From Tenacibaculum aquimarinum (GTDB taxonomy: Bacteria; Bacteroidota; Bacteroidia; Flavobacteriales; Flavobacteriaceae): a stretch of 64,000 nucleotides of DNA. Shown one piece after another: positions 25,882 through 33,339 of this stretch. The stretch is taken from assembly GCF_022478115.1 (NCBI RefSeq), contig NZ_JAKGSC010000007.1, positions 1 through 64,000 of the forward strand, given 5' to 3'. A program made the position numbers and the translations under genes. The notes under the pieces are model-generated. The model was not told the origin of the DNA. It worked only from the letters and a program-made list of their open reading frames with translations, and did not search any database. Within the stretch, counting starts at the first letter, position 1. The number at the start of each line of letters is the position of its first letter.

Positions 25882-27492
25882 TTAAGCTAGCATTGTAACT
25901 GGATTTTCAATAAACGTTTTTAATGTTTGTAAAAACTGAGCTCCAACAGCACCATCAACAGTTCTGTGGTCGCAAGTTAATGTTAAGTTCATTGTATTAC
26001 CTACAACTATTTGTCCGTCTTTAACAACTGGTTTTTGTACAATTGCACCAACAGATAAAATTGCTGAATTTGGTTGGTTTATTATAGAGTTAAAATTCTG
26101 TATACCAAACATACCTAAGTTAGAAACTGTAAATGTACTTCCTTGCATTTCTGCAGGAGCTATTTTTTTGTTTCTAGCTTTACCTGCTAAATCTCTAACA
26201 CCAGCACCAATTTGAGTTAAACTTAATTGATTAGTGTGTTTTATAACTGGTACTAATAAACCATCATCTACAGCAACTGCAACACCAACGTGAATATGAC
26301 TATGGAAAACTGTATTGTTGTCTGTCCAAGAAGTATTTACTTGTGGGTGTTTTTGTAAAGCCATTGCACATGCTTTTACAACCATATCGTTAAAAGATAC
26401 TTTAGTGTCTGGAATAGCGTTTATGGTTTTTCTAGAAGCCATTGCATTGTCCATATCAACTTCAATATTTAAACTGAAATCTGGTGCAGAAAATTTAGAG
26501 TTACCTAAAGATTTTGCAATTGCTTTACGCATTTGAGAATTCTTAACTTCTTCAGATTTTTCTTCTCCAGAAGCAACAAAACTCATTGCTGGAGCAGAAG
26601 AAGTAGCTTTAGAAGCTTCAACAGTTTTAGCAGCAGGAGTGTAGTTTTCTACATCTTTTTTAACAATTCTTCCGTTTTCACCAGAACCATTAATGTCTGC
26701 TAAACTAATTCCTTTGTCTTTAGCTATTTTCTTAGCTAATGGTGAAGCAAAAATACGTCCACCTGAATTATTTGTAGTAGTGTTAGTTGTTGATTTAGTT
26801 TCCGCAACCTTAGTTTCTTCTTTCTTTTCTATAGGAGTAGCTTTTTCTGTTGGAGCACTAGCAGTAGCTCCGCCATTTGCTACAATTGCAGAAACATCTG
26901 TTCCTTCTGGACCAATAACGGCTAATAAACTATCTACAGGTGCAGTTTCACCTTCGTTTATACCTACATATAATAATGTTCCTTCGTAGAAACATTCAAA
27001 TTCCATAGTAGCTTTGTCTGTTTCAATTTCAGCAAGAATATCTCCTTCACTAACGGCATCACCAACTTTCTTTAACCAAGAAGCTACAGTACCTTCTTCC
27101 ATTGTATCACTCAAACGAGGCATAGTTATAACTTGAACACCTTCTGGTATTTCCGCTACACTTTTAGGTGCTTCGTCTTTTGTTTCTTCTGTAACTACTG
27201 CTGTTTTTTCTTCTATTACAGCTGGAGCATTTAATAAAGCTGAAAAATCTTCACCTTTTTCCCCAATAATAGCTAATAAAGTATCTACTGGTGCAGTTTC
27301 TCCTTCTTGTACACCAATGTGTAAAAGTGTACCTTCATGAAAAGATTCAAACTCCATAGTAGCTTTATCTGTTTCAATTTCGGCAAGGATATCACCTTCT
27401 TCAATTGCATCTCCAACTTTTTTTAACCAAGAAGCTACAACTCCTTCTTCCATTGTATCGCTTAAGCGAGGCATGTTTATTACTGTTGCCAT
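25882..27492 (-). CDS. pdhC: Pyruvate dehydrogenase E2 (dihydrolipoamide acetyltransferase), two lipoyl domains
   Basis: 536 residues. Two lipoyl domains (about 1-78 and 118-196) carry the modified Lys in ETDKATMEFES and ETDKATMEFEC. A subunit-binding domain follows (about 247-285, IFASPLAKKIAKDKGISL), then the acetyltransferase with catalytic His in CDHRTVDGAVGAQF (about 507-520). It transfers acetyl groups from E1 to CoA at the core of the complex. It lies 19 bp after pdhA in one operon. E1-beta and E3 must be encoded elsewhere, as is usual in flavobacteria. Confidence 0.94.
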   Translation of the reverse strand: MATVINMPRLSDTMEEGVVASWLKKVGDAIEEGDILAEIETDKATMEFESFHEGTLLHIGVQEGETAPVDTLLAIIGEKGEDFSALLNAPAVIEEKTAVVTEETKDEAPKSVAEIPEGVQVITMPRLSDTMEEGTVASWLKKVGDAVSEGDILAEIETDKATMEFECFYEGTLLYVGINEGETAPVDSLLAVIGPEGTDVSAIVANGGATASAPTEKATPIEKKEETKVAETKSTTNTTTNNSGGRIFASPLAKKIAKDKGISLADINGSGENGRIVKKDVENYTPAAKTVEASKATSSAPAMSFVASGEEKSEEVKNSQMRKAIAKSLGNSKFSAPDFSLNIEVDMDNAMASRKTINAIPDTKVSFNDMVVKACAMALQKHPQVNTSWTDNNTVFHSHIHVGVAVAVDDGLLVPVIKHTNQLSLTQIGAGVRDLAGKARNKKIAPAEMQGSTFTVSNLGMFGIQNFNSIINQPNSAILSVGAIVQKPVVKDGQIVVGNTMNLTLTCDHRTVDGAVGAQFLQTLKTFIENPVTMLA

Positions 27493-27511
27493 ATTATTTT
27501 CTTGAGTTTAA

Positions 27512-28501
27512 TTAGCTTATAAAAGGATAATCTTCTTGATCGTAAACAGTATCATATAATTGCTGTGCTTCTGGATATGGAGAGTCTTCTGCAAACTTCT
27601 CACATTCAGCAACCATATTTTTTACTTCTTTCTTAATGGCATCAATTTCTTCAGCTGATGCATATTTTTCATTTTGAATAATATCTAAGACTTGCGTAAT
27701 TGGATCAATTTTTTTGTACTCTTCAACTTCGTCTTTAGTACGATAGTGTTGTGCATCAGACATTGAGTGTCCACGGTAACGGTAGGTTTTCATTTCTAAA
27801 AACGTTGGTCCATCTCCACGTCTTGCTCTTTGTAAAGCTTCATCTATAGCTTCTGCAACTTTAATAGGGTTCATTCCATCGACAGGCCCACAAGGCATTT
27901 CGTATCCTAAACCTAGTTTCCAAATATCTGTATGGTTTGCTGTTCTTTCTACTGAAGTTCCCATTGCGTAACCATTATTTTCAACAATAAAAATTACTGG
28001 TAATTTCCAGTTCATAGCCATGTTAAAAGTTTCATGTAAAGAACCTTGACGTGCGGCTCCATCTCCAAAACAACATAAAGTTACGGCATCGTTTCCTTTG
28101 TATTTATCTCCAAAAGCTAAACCAGCTCCTAAAGGTATTTGTCCACCAACAATTCCGTGACCACCATAAAAACGGTGTTCTTTAGAAAAAATGTGCATAG
28201 AACCACCCATTCCATGAGAAGTTCCGGTTGCTTTTCCATACAATTCTGCCATTACGCGTTTAGGATCAACTCCCATACCAATTGGTTGAACGTGATTACG
28301 ATACGCAGTAATCATTTTATCTTTTGATAAGTCCATTGCGTGTAATGCACCTGCTAAAACAGCTTCTTGACCGTTGTATAAGTGCAAGAAACCTCTTACT
28401 TTTTGTTGAATATAAACTGCTGCTAATTTGTCTTCAAATTTCCTCCAAAAGAGCATGTCTTTATACCAGTTTAGGTAGGTTTCTTTGGTTATTTTTTTCA
28501 T
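27512..28501 (-). CDS. pdhA: Pyruvate dehydrogenase E1 component, alpha subunit
   Basis: 329 residues. It binds thiamine diphosphate and decarboxylates pyruvate together with E1-beta. The thiamine diphosphate motif is GDGAARQGSLHETFNMAMNW (20 residues, about 146-165), ending near VIFIVENN. HGMGGSMHIF (about 95-104) and the phosphorylation-loop-like YRYRGHSMSDAQHYR (about 241-255) are also typical. First gene of the pdhA-pdhC operon, preceded by a promoter box on the minus strand at 28546-28553. Confidence 0.95.
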   Translation of the reverse strand: MKKITKETYLNWYKDMLFWRKFEDKLAAVYIQQKVRGFLHLYNGQEAVLAGALHAMDLSKDKMITAYRNHVQPIGMGVDPKRVMAELYGKATGTSHGMGGSMHIFSKEHRFYGGHGIVGGQIPLGAGLAFGDKYKGNDAVTLCCFGDGAARQGSLHETFNMAMNWKLPVIFIVENNGYAMGTSVERTANHTDIWKLGLGYEMPCGPVDGMNPIKVAEAIDEALQRARRGDGPTFLEMKTYRYRGHSMSDAQHYRTKDEVEEYKKIDPITQVLDIIQNEKYASAEEIDAIKKEVKNMVAECEKFAEDSPYPEAQQLYDTVYDQEDYPFIS

Positions 28502-28545
28502 AAGAAATAGTTGTTGTTTGTATTTGCTTGTTTAATATGCAAAAA

Positions 28546-28553
28546 CAAAAATA
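28546..28553 (-). promoter_or_regulatory. -7 promoter box of pdhA-pdhC
   Basis: The minus strand reads TATTTTTG, matching TAnnTTTG, 44 bp before the pdhA start. The rest of the 28502-28737 gap is AT-rich and shows no other clear signal. Confidence 0.45.
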
Positions 28554-28737
28554 ACTGTTTTCTTTTGAATATAAAAATGAGTTTTCAGTAATTAAAGAAA
28601 ACGATTTCGAAGAATTGGTTTTAGTTGTGTTTATACATTTAAAAACACTGACTTTTTATTAGTTTATAACTTTTTATTTAAAGTTATAAAGTGCGAGTTT
28701 TAGCTATAAGTTTTGGATGAGAATATTTTAATTTTTA

Positions 28738-29841
28738 CTAATAATTAGTTAGTAATTTGTAGAATTTAACGCCATTTTTTTCAACATCAAATCGTTTAGA
28801 ATTAATGTAACCTTTTTCTATTATGCTGTTAATTTCTAATGAATTTGATTTATTCATCACGTAATTAATTTTCTCAATTAATTCTTCTGAGTCTTTTTCA
28901 TTATTTAAGTAGATAACACTGTCCTTAAGGTGGTTTTTTAATACTTGTATACTGGACGATATTACAGGAGTTTTCATTATTTGCGCTTCTATTGGAGGTC
29001 TTCCAAAACCTTCAAAAGAAGATGGAAATACAAAAATATCGCTTATTTTATATAGTGTGTTTAATTCGTTTTCTGTCAAGTCTTCTAAAAAAAAGAAATT
29101 TGAGATATTATGAGTTTCTATGTATTTAAAATTATGAAGCCTGTTTTCTTCTATAATTGCTTTTCCTACCTTAATAAAGGTGAAATCAGGTAAGTTTGCT
29201 GCTGCTTTTATAACAGTAGGAACATTTTTTCTTTCTTCTTCTGATGAAACTGTTAATATTATTTTCTCATCATTTTTAAAGCCAAATTTCTTTAAAAAAC
29301 TAATTTTAGCTGCTTTGTTTAGAGTTTCTTGAGGCGAATCATTTATCTTAAAACTATTTTCAATAACAACACCATTTTTTTTAATGTTTGGAAAAGATTC
29401 TGATACTTTTTGATAAGTATAAAGTGAAACAAATATTACATGTTTAAATTTTGAAATTTTAGAATAGCTTTTCAGAAGTATTTTATTCTTCATTTTTTGA
29501 ATAAAAGAAGGGTTTTTATCTGTTAAGTTAAAATCTCTGTAATCGTGTATTATAATTATTGAGTTCTTATATGGGAAAAAAGGAAATAAAGTTGCTAATA
29601 AAAAACTTTCAACTACAAAAACATTAGTGTTTTTCCTGTACAGAAAAATAACTTTAAGTGGTAAAATAATTAGTTGATAGATTTTTCTGAAAACTGAAGT
29701 AGCAGAGTAGAGGATGTAATGGCTTTCTATTTCTAAATCTGTATAATTTTCATTAAAAAATGAAATAAAAGTGTTTGAGTATTTATAAATACCTGAGTTT
29801 ATGTATTCCTTGGGGCCAAAAAACCAATTAATTTTCTTCAT
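28738..29841 (-). CDS. Glycosyltransferase, GT4/GT1-like
   Basis: 367 residues of the GT-B fold. The C-terminal half carries the nucleotide-sugar site: ILTVSSEEERKNVPTVIKAA (20 residues, about 195-214), and then the EX7E-type motif in FPSSFEGFGRPPIEAQIMKT (about 275-294). The N-terminal half has several hydrophobic stretches but no clear membrane span. Substrate and acceptor are unknown. It is a lone gene, more AT- and Lys/Asn-rich than its neighbours, and no polysaccharide cluster surrounds it, which could reflect acquisition. Confidence 0.82.
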   Translation of the reverse strand: MKKINWFFGPKEYINSGIYKYSNTFISFFNENYTDLEIESHYILYSATSVFRKIYQLIILPLKVIFLYRKNTNVFVVESFLLATLFPFFPYKNSIIIIHDYRDFNLTDKNPSFIQKMKNKILLKSYSKISKFKHVIFVSLYTYQKVSESFPNIKKNGVVIENSFKINDSPQETLNKAAKISFLKKFGFKNDEKIILTVSSEEERKNVPTVIKAAANLPDFTFIKVGKAIIEENRLHNFKYIETHNISNFFFLEDLTENELNTLYKISDIFVFPSSFEGFGRPPIEAQIMKTPVISSSIQVLKNHLKDSVIYLNNEKDSEELIEKINYVMNKSNSLEINSIIEKGYINSKRFDVEKNGVKFYKLLTNY

Positions 29842-29902
29842 GTAGCGTTTTGTGATTTTTTTAAAACACTAAAGTAGTTTTTTAGATTGAAGTTGAATAC
29901 TA

Positions 29903-30565
29903 TTATTCGGTTTTACTAATAGCAATTGTAGCTTTTGCGCCTGTTGCTAATTCCCACTGATTTGAAGAAATTAAAGTGCCACAATCGTCATATACTTTAA
30001 ATCCTGCGGTATTTGGTCCAGAAGTTCCTTGGTTTAACGCTTTAAAATCTATAGTATTGATACCAACTTCTAAAGGGATTTTAAAACTTTGATAACTTTG
30101 ACGCAATACAATATTAAAAACTACAGGAACATTGTTATGGTAAACAGTTACTCTATCATTATCTGGGTGTTGGTAGTCTCTACAGTACACGGTAATAAAT
30201 TTACCATTACTTCTAAAGCTACCTAAATTTTGATCTATAACAGCGTATCTACCGTTTATTTTTTTGAAGTTTTTACTAAATCGTTCTTTAGCAACTTGAG
30301 CATCGTTTTTAATGCCTTTGTTTTTTAATTTACGCTCGTCTTCTTTTTTTTGTTGCTTTTTCTGCTCTTCTTTACTTGCTGTTTTAAAGCCATTGTTATT
30401 ACCAAAACCAATAGTTTTTGGCTTTGTAATGGTTTTTACAGGAGCTTCAAAAGTACCAATAGATTTTCCTTTAGTATTACCGCCATTATTGTTGTCTAAC
30501 TGAGCAAACATTTGGTTTGCAGTTAATACTGTTATTAAAGTAAAAAAAAGTTTGAAGTGTTTCAT
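29903..30565 (-). CDS. Secreted protein of unknown function
   Basis: 220 residues. The N-terminal signal peptide ends at about residue 21 (LTANQMFAQ). A low-complexity Asn/Gly/Lys stretch with a charged Lys/Glu helix (about 24-90) follows, and then a beta-rich domain (about 100-218) with FKIPLEVGINTIDFKALNQG (20 residues) and a Cys pair (CRD and DDCG). I do not recognise the family. The beta domain looks like an immunoglobulin-type or carbohydrate-binding sandwich, which is inference. It is transcribed alone from the promoter at 30585-30592. Confidence 0.75.
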   Translation of the reverse strand: MKHFKLFFTLITVLTANQMFAQLDNNNGGNTKGKSIGTFEAPVKTITKPKTIGFGNNNGFKTASKEEQKKQQKKEDERKLKNKGIKNDAQVAKERFSKNFKKINGRYAVIDQNLGSFRSNGKFITVYCRDYQHPDNDRVTVYHNNVPVVFNIVLRQSYQSFKIPLEVGINTIDFKALNQGTSGPNTAGFKVYDDCGTLISSNQWELATGAKATIAISKTE

Positions 30566-30584
30566 AATTATAAAAACCTAACAA

Positions 30585-30592
30585 CAAAGATA
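30585..30592 (-). promoter_or_regulatory. -7 promoter box of the secreted-protein gene
   Basis: The minus strand reads TATCTTTG, an exact TAnnTTTG match, 19 bp before the start at 30565. Confidence 0.6.
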
Positions 30593-30670
30593 ATGCCGTT
30601 TGTAATAATCTGTCTTAGTAATTTGTTAAAACTTACTTGTTAATTGTGGTTAAAAAGTTTTTAAACAGTG

Positions 30671-31339
30671 TTAATTTACAGGAAAATTGAAATACGTCTT
30701 AGGAAAAGGCTCATTACGTAATGTAAAATGCCACCATTCATTTACATAAGGTCTAAAGTTGTTTTTTAACATTACAGTTCTTAATAAAAGTCGATTTTCT
30801 TGTTGCTTTTTTGAAAGTTTTTTAGAAAACGGATGCGATATTTCCCCGAAGAAATCATACGGACTTCCCATGTCTAATTCTGTACCTGTTTTTACGTCGA
30901 TTAAAGTTAAATCTACCGTACTTCCACGTGTGTGTCCAGATTTTGAAGCAATATAACCAAGGTTAAATAACTGACGTTTTGGAACATTTGGATAATATTC
31001 TCTCTTCTTTACAGTGTCGTTTAGAACGCGCGCCCAACGTACAAAATGATTTACCGCTTGTTGTGGTCTATACGCATCAAATACTTTTAAACTGAAGCCT
31101 TTTTCTAATAATTCTTCCTGAGCTTTCTTTAACGCATTTGCAGCTTTTTCCGAAATAACAAGTACATTGTCTTGGTAACCATCAATAGGAATTCCTATAA
31201 AATTATTATGAGAGCAGTAACGTAGCTCTGTTTCTATGGACGGAACAACATCGTTAAGATATACAAAACCTTTGGGTAATTCTTGAGCTATTAAACCAAG
31301 ATTTAGAAATAGTAAAATAAGTAAAGTGGACTTTTTCAT
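30671..31339 (-). CDS. D-alanyl-D-alanine dipeptidase (VanX/DdpX family)
   Basis: 222 residues with a signal peptide of about 18 residues (ending LGLIAQ), so it acts in the periplasm. Zinc ligands are the His and Asp of SGHTRGSTVDLTL (about 140-152) and the His of NEWWHFTLRNEPFP (about 201-214), whose Glu is the catalytic base. VFDAYRPQQAV is the conserved Arg motif. It cleaves D-Ala-D-Ala; without vanH and vanA nearby this is probably peptidoglycan recycling, not glycopeptide resistance. Its promoter box lies only 4 bp before the ATG. Confidence 0.92.
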   Translation of the reverse strand: MKKSTLLILLFLNLGLIAQELPKGFVYLNDVVPSIETELRYCSHNNFIGIPIDGYQDNVLVISEKAANALKKAQEELLEKGFSLKVFDAYRPQQAVNHFVRWARVLNDTVKKREYYPNVPKRQLFNLGYIASKSGHTRGSTVDLTLIDVKTGTELDMGSPYDFFGEISHPFSKKLSKKQQENRLLLRTVMLKNNFRPYVNEWWHFTLRNEPFPKTYFNFPVN

Positions 31340-31343
31340 TATT

Positions 31344-31351
31344 CAAAAATA
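31344..31351 (-). promoter_or_regulatory. -7 promoter box of the VanX-type gene
   Basis: The minus strand reads TATTTTTG (TAnnTTTG) and ends 4 bp before the ATG at 31339. Transcription would begin at or within the first codon, so the message may be leaderless. Confidence 0.45.
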
Positions 31352-31406
31352 CGAAAAAAGTGTATGTCTTTTATAATTATAGAATTGATAAGTATGCATA
31401 ACGGTA

Positions 31407-31790
31407 TTAAATATCATTATTTACTTCAACCCAATATCCGTCTGGATCTTGAAAGTAAACCTGTCTAATTCCGTCTTTTCGTATGTAATCTTTGTTTGGT
31501 GTATTACGCCAATCAGAGTAATCAATATTTAATTCTTTTAGATTCGATATAAAGGAGTCTAAATTAGATGTGGTTAAAGCAAAATGAACAGCTTTATTAA
31601 CTTTTATTTCAAAATCTGGGCGAGGAATAAGATGAAGTTGTTTTCCTTCATTAAGTGATAGCCATCTTGTTTTTGATTCAGAAGCTGTGTTTTTAATTTC
31701 GTCAAGTTGAAATACCTTTTGATAAAATTCAACAGATTGGTTAACATTTTTTACTGAAAGTGCTATGTGATTAAAGTGAAAAGCAAGCAT
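31407..31790 (-). CDS. VOC/glyoxalase-family protein
   Basis: 127 residues, one vicinal oxygen chelate domain built of two beta-alpha-beta-beta-beta units. FNHIALSVKNVNQSVEFYQK (20 residues, about 5-24) begins the first unit and AVHFALTTSNLDSFISNL the second. Metal-ligand candidates are the His in NHIALS, the His in HFALT and the Glu in the final GYWVEVNN strand. The reaction is not determined by sequence; family members include glyoxalase I and dioxygenases. It lies 47 bp from the outer edge of cassette B. Confidence 0.8.
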   Translation of the reverse strand: MLAFHFNHIALSVKNVNQSVEFYQKVFQLDEIKNTASESKTRWLSLNEGKQLHLIPRPDFEIKVNKAVHFALTTSNLDSFISNLKELNIDYSDWRNTPNKDYIRKDGIRQVYFQDPDGYWVEVNNDI

Positions 31791-31837
31791 TGTTAAGTTT
31801 TATTATGAGCTTAAAAAGCTGAAGTTTTTTACATGGC

Positions 31838-31970
31838 TTCGCTAACGTGTTTGTGTATAGTTAGTTGCGATGTTTAGCAACTAAATTACTAAATAAATCA
31901 CGAACTGCGAAAATCCGAAGGATTTTCCAAGTGAGCTATATGCAGTAATTAATTATACACGTTGTTAGCA
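31838..31970 (-). repeat. Long attC-like imperfect palindrome (cassette B, downstream of gene)
   Basis: 133 bp. Outer plus-strand arms TTCGCTAACGTG then GTGTATAG face TTATACAC then GTTGTTAGC (31953-31969). The inside holds a TTAGTTGC / GCAACTAA hairpin (31861-31884) and a central AAAATCC / GGATTTT hairpin (31911-31927). The overall plan matches the long palindrome of cassette A: same outer GCTAAC, a GTATA step, and a central A/T-CC...GG hairpin. Confidence 0.7.
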
Positions 31971-32670
31971 GCAGTACTTTTTATTCATATCTATTATACC
32001 AATCACTTACAAAACAACATAATGAAAGGGCTTTCAAACTATTTATTTCCGTTCCATAGTCGGTAGATTTCCCATGCATAACCGAGTGTCTATTCAATTT
32101 ACTAAAATATTTCTCTTTGTTTATTTTATAAGACGGAACATTCAACGAACTATCTTCTTTTAATATATTTACAAAACTTGGATTTTTGTCCTTGTCCAAA
32201 TGTTTATCTAAATTCTTTCTATTATGAAAAATTTTTCCATCTATAATCCCATCTGCTTGAGATAAGAATAGAATAGTAGATGAATAAAACATTTTATTCC
32301 TATGTGCTCTAAAAGATTCCTTAAATAAATTTTCTCTTTCTGAATGTTTTTTTATTAATCGTTTTTCTATATCGGATAAATTTTCTTTGAAGAATTTTAT
32401 CATGATATTTTCAGCTTCAACGATATTTTCATTTTTAATTAAATCAATAACTTTGGATGTTTCTTTCATTTCCATTTGTCCTGAAATATACCAACCATAG
32501 TTTAATAATGTTTTCGTATTTTCCTCGATAGAGTGATTTTTAAAACTAAAAAAATTAGAAATAATAGAACCAATTCCTCCTTTTTCGTTTAGTTCTTGAA
32601 TTTTATTTCTTCTATTTGTTATGATTTCTCTCATTTTGCATAAAGTTCGTCTTGTATTGCTGCTAGCTAA
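31846..32670 (-). mobile_element. Integron-like single-gene cassette B
   Basis: Read on the minus strand, the unit begins TTAGCTAGCAGCAATAC (32670 leftward), carries one gene whose ATG is 36 bp in, and ends in a long imperfect palindrome starting about 11 bp after the stop codon. The cassette's first bases pair with the beginning of that palindrome (GTACTGCTGCTAAC against rc GTATTGCTGCTAGCTAA). The outer flanks TTCGCTAA (31838-31845) and GTTAGCGAA (32713-32721) would rejoin as a 59-bp palindromic site. The architecture is the same as cassette A with an unrelated gene. Calling it an integron cassette is inference. Confidence 0.62.
31981..32634 (-). CDS. Unknown protein with HEPN-like RX4H motif (cassette cargo)
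   Basis: 217 residues from the ATG at 32634. A GTG at 32679 would add 15 residues read from the palindrome (LTLASSNTRRTLCK), which is unlikely. Mostly alpha-helical and charged, without signal peptide or membrane span. Near the C-terminus, LNRHSVMHGKSTDYGT (about 182-197) contains R-x4-H, the catalytic pattern of HEPN-type RNases, followed by a helix with SLKALSLCCFVSDWYN. FLSQADGIIDGK (about 131-142) precedes it. HEPN proteins are common in defence and toxin systems, but one motif is weak evidence and the true fold is unknown. It is the sole gene of cassette B. Confidence 0.65.
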   Translation of the reverse strand: MREIITNRRNKIQELNEKGGIGSIISNFFSFKNHSIEENTKTLLNYGWYISGQMEMKETSKVIDLIKNENIVEAENIMIKFFKENLSDIEKRLIKKHSERENLFKESFRAHRNKMFYSSTILFLSQADGIIDGKIFHNRKNLDKHLDKDKNPSFVNILKEDSSLNVPSYKINKEKYFSKLNRHSVMHGKSTDYGTEINSLKALSLCCFVSDWYNRYE

Positions 32671-32721
32671 CGTTAACACGAATATGCAACGTTTTAATGT
32701 TTTATATTCGTAGTTAGCGAA
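32666..32721 (-). repeat. Short attC-like palindrome (cassette B, upstream of gene)
   Basis: 56 bp. Plus-strand GCTAACGTTAACACGAATAT (32666-32685) faces ATATTCGTAGTTAGCGAA (32704-32721), with ACGAATAT / ATATTCGT and CTAAC / GTTAG pairing. It corresponds to the 54-bp palindrome at 5046-5099 and is the presumed resident insertion site. Confidence 0.7.
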
Positions 32722-32756
32722 TTTCGTGATTTTTTATTGGAAAGTCAAGTGTGTAA

Positions 32757-32795
32757 ATAAAAAAAGATAAGAGTCGCTAACCACAGCGACTCTTA
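32757..32795 (-). terminator. Terminator of the PspC/GIN operon
   Basis: An 11-bp perfect stem TAAGAGTCGCT / AGCGACTCTTA (32768-32778, 32785-32795) with a 6-nt loop is followed on the minus strand by TCTTTTTTTATTT. It lies 70 bp beyond the last gene of the operon. Confidence 0.88.
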
Positions 32796-32865
32796 CCAAG
32801 TAAACTAATAAAACCAAGTATTAGTAACAATTAGGGTTAGCTACACTAATTGTTTTCTAATGTTT

Positions 32866-33333
32866 TTAATGCAGACTAATTACACGGGTAATTTGCCATT
32901 TATTATTTTCTTTTTTCCAAATTGTAACAAACTTACTTGCCACTTGTTTTTCGTTTGGCTCTTGCTTATTGAAAAACTTATGATAACCCATTTGTACAGC
33001 TCCGTAATTAGGAATTGGATATACTTCAATACTTCCTTTAATAAGTGTTCTAGTAACTTTATTACAAATGTTATTTTTTAAGGCTTTTAAAATAGCTGTT
33101 TTTGAGGTTGATAAACCGCCTCTGTCATGAAAAAACTCAAGATCTTCTGATAAAATTTCTGCCTGAACTTTCATGTTGCAATTATTATAAGCATCAAAAA
33201 AAAGACTGTCCATTTTTGTAATTTCTTCATGTAGTTCTTTATCTACAGGCTTGTATTTTGGTATTTCATTTACTTGCGCATTTAAGAAAGCAGAAGTATA
33301 AACCATAACTAAGAGTACAATTAATCTTGCCAT
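32866..33333 (-). CDS. Secreted NTF2-like (DUF4440-type) protein
   Basis: 155 residues. A signal peptide of about 19 residues (ending SAFLNAQ) directs export. The mature part is one NTF2-like cone: a helix with ITKMDSLFFDAYNNCNMKVQ (20 residues), the strand LSEDLEFFHDRGGLS, and the closing strands KFVTIWKKENNKWQITRVIS. Such domains bind small ligands or act as enzymes; no activity can be assigned. It is the last gene of the operon, 6 bp after the GIN-domain gene. Confidence 0.78.
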   Translation of the reverse strand: MARLIVLLVMVYTSAFLNAQVNEIPKYKPVDKELHEEITKMDSLFFDAYNNCNMKVQAEILSEDLEFFHDRGGLSTSKTAILKALKNNICNKVTRTLIKGSIEVYPIPNYGAVQMGYHKFFNKQEPNEKQVASKFVTIWKKENNKWQITRVISLH

Positions 33334-33339
33334 TTTGTA

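Noticed and set aside
30671..31339. VanX-type gene as part of a vancomycin-resistance cluster
   Set aside because: No vanH, vanA or vanS/R homologue is nearby, and Gram-negative bacteria carry such dipeptidases for D-Ala-D-Ala use.
32635..32679. GTG start of the cassette B gene, adding 15 residues
   Set aside because: The added segment is read from the palindromic recombination site. The ATG at 32634 gives a normal cassette layout.
32768..32795. The GTCGCTAAC-containing hairpin as a further attC-like site
   Set aside because: It is a perfect short stem followed by a T-run on the minus strand, a plain terminator; GCTAAC falls partly in the loop.
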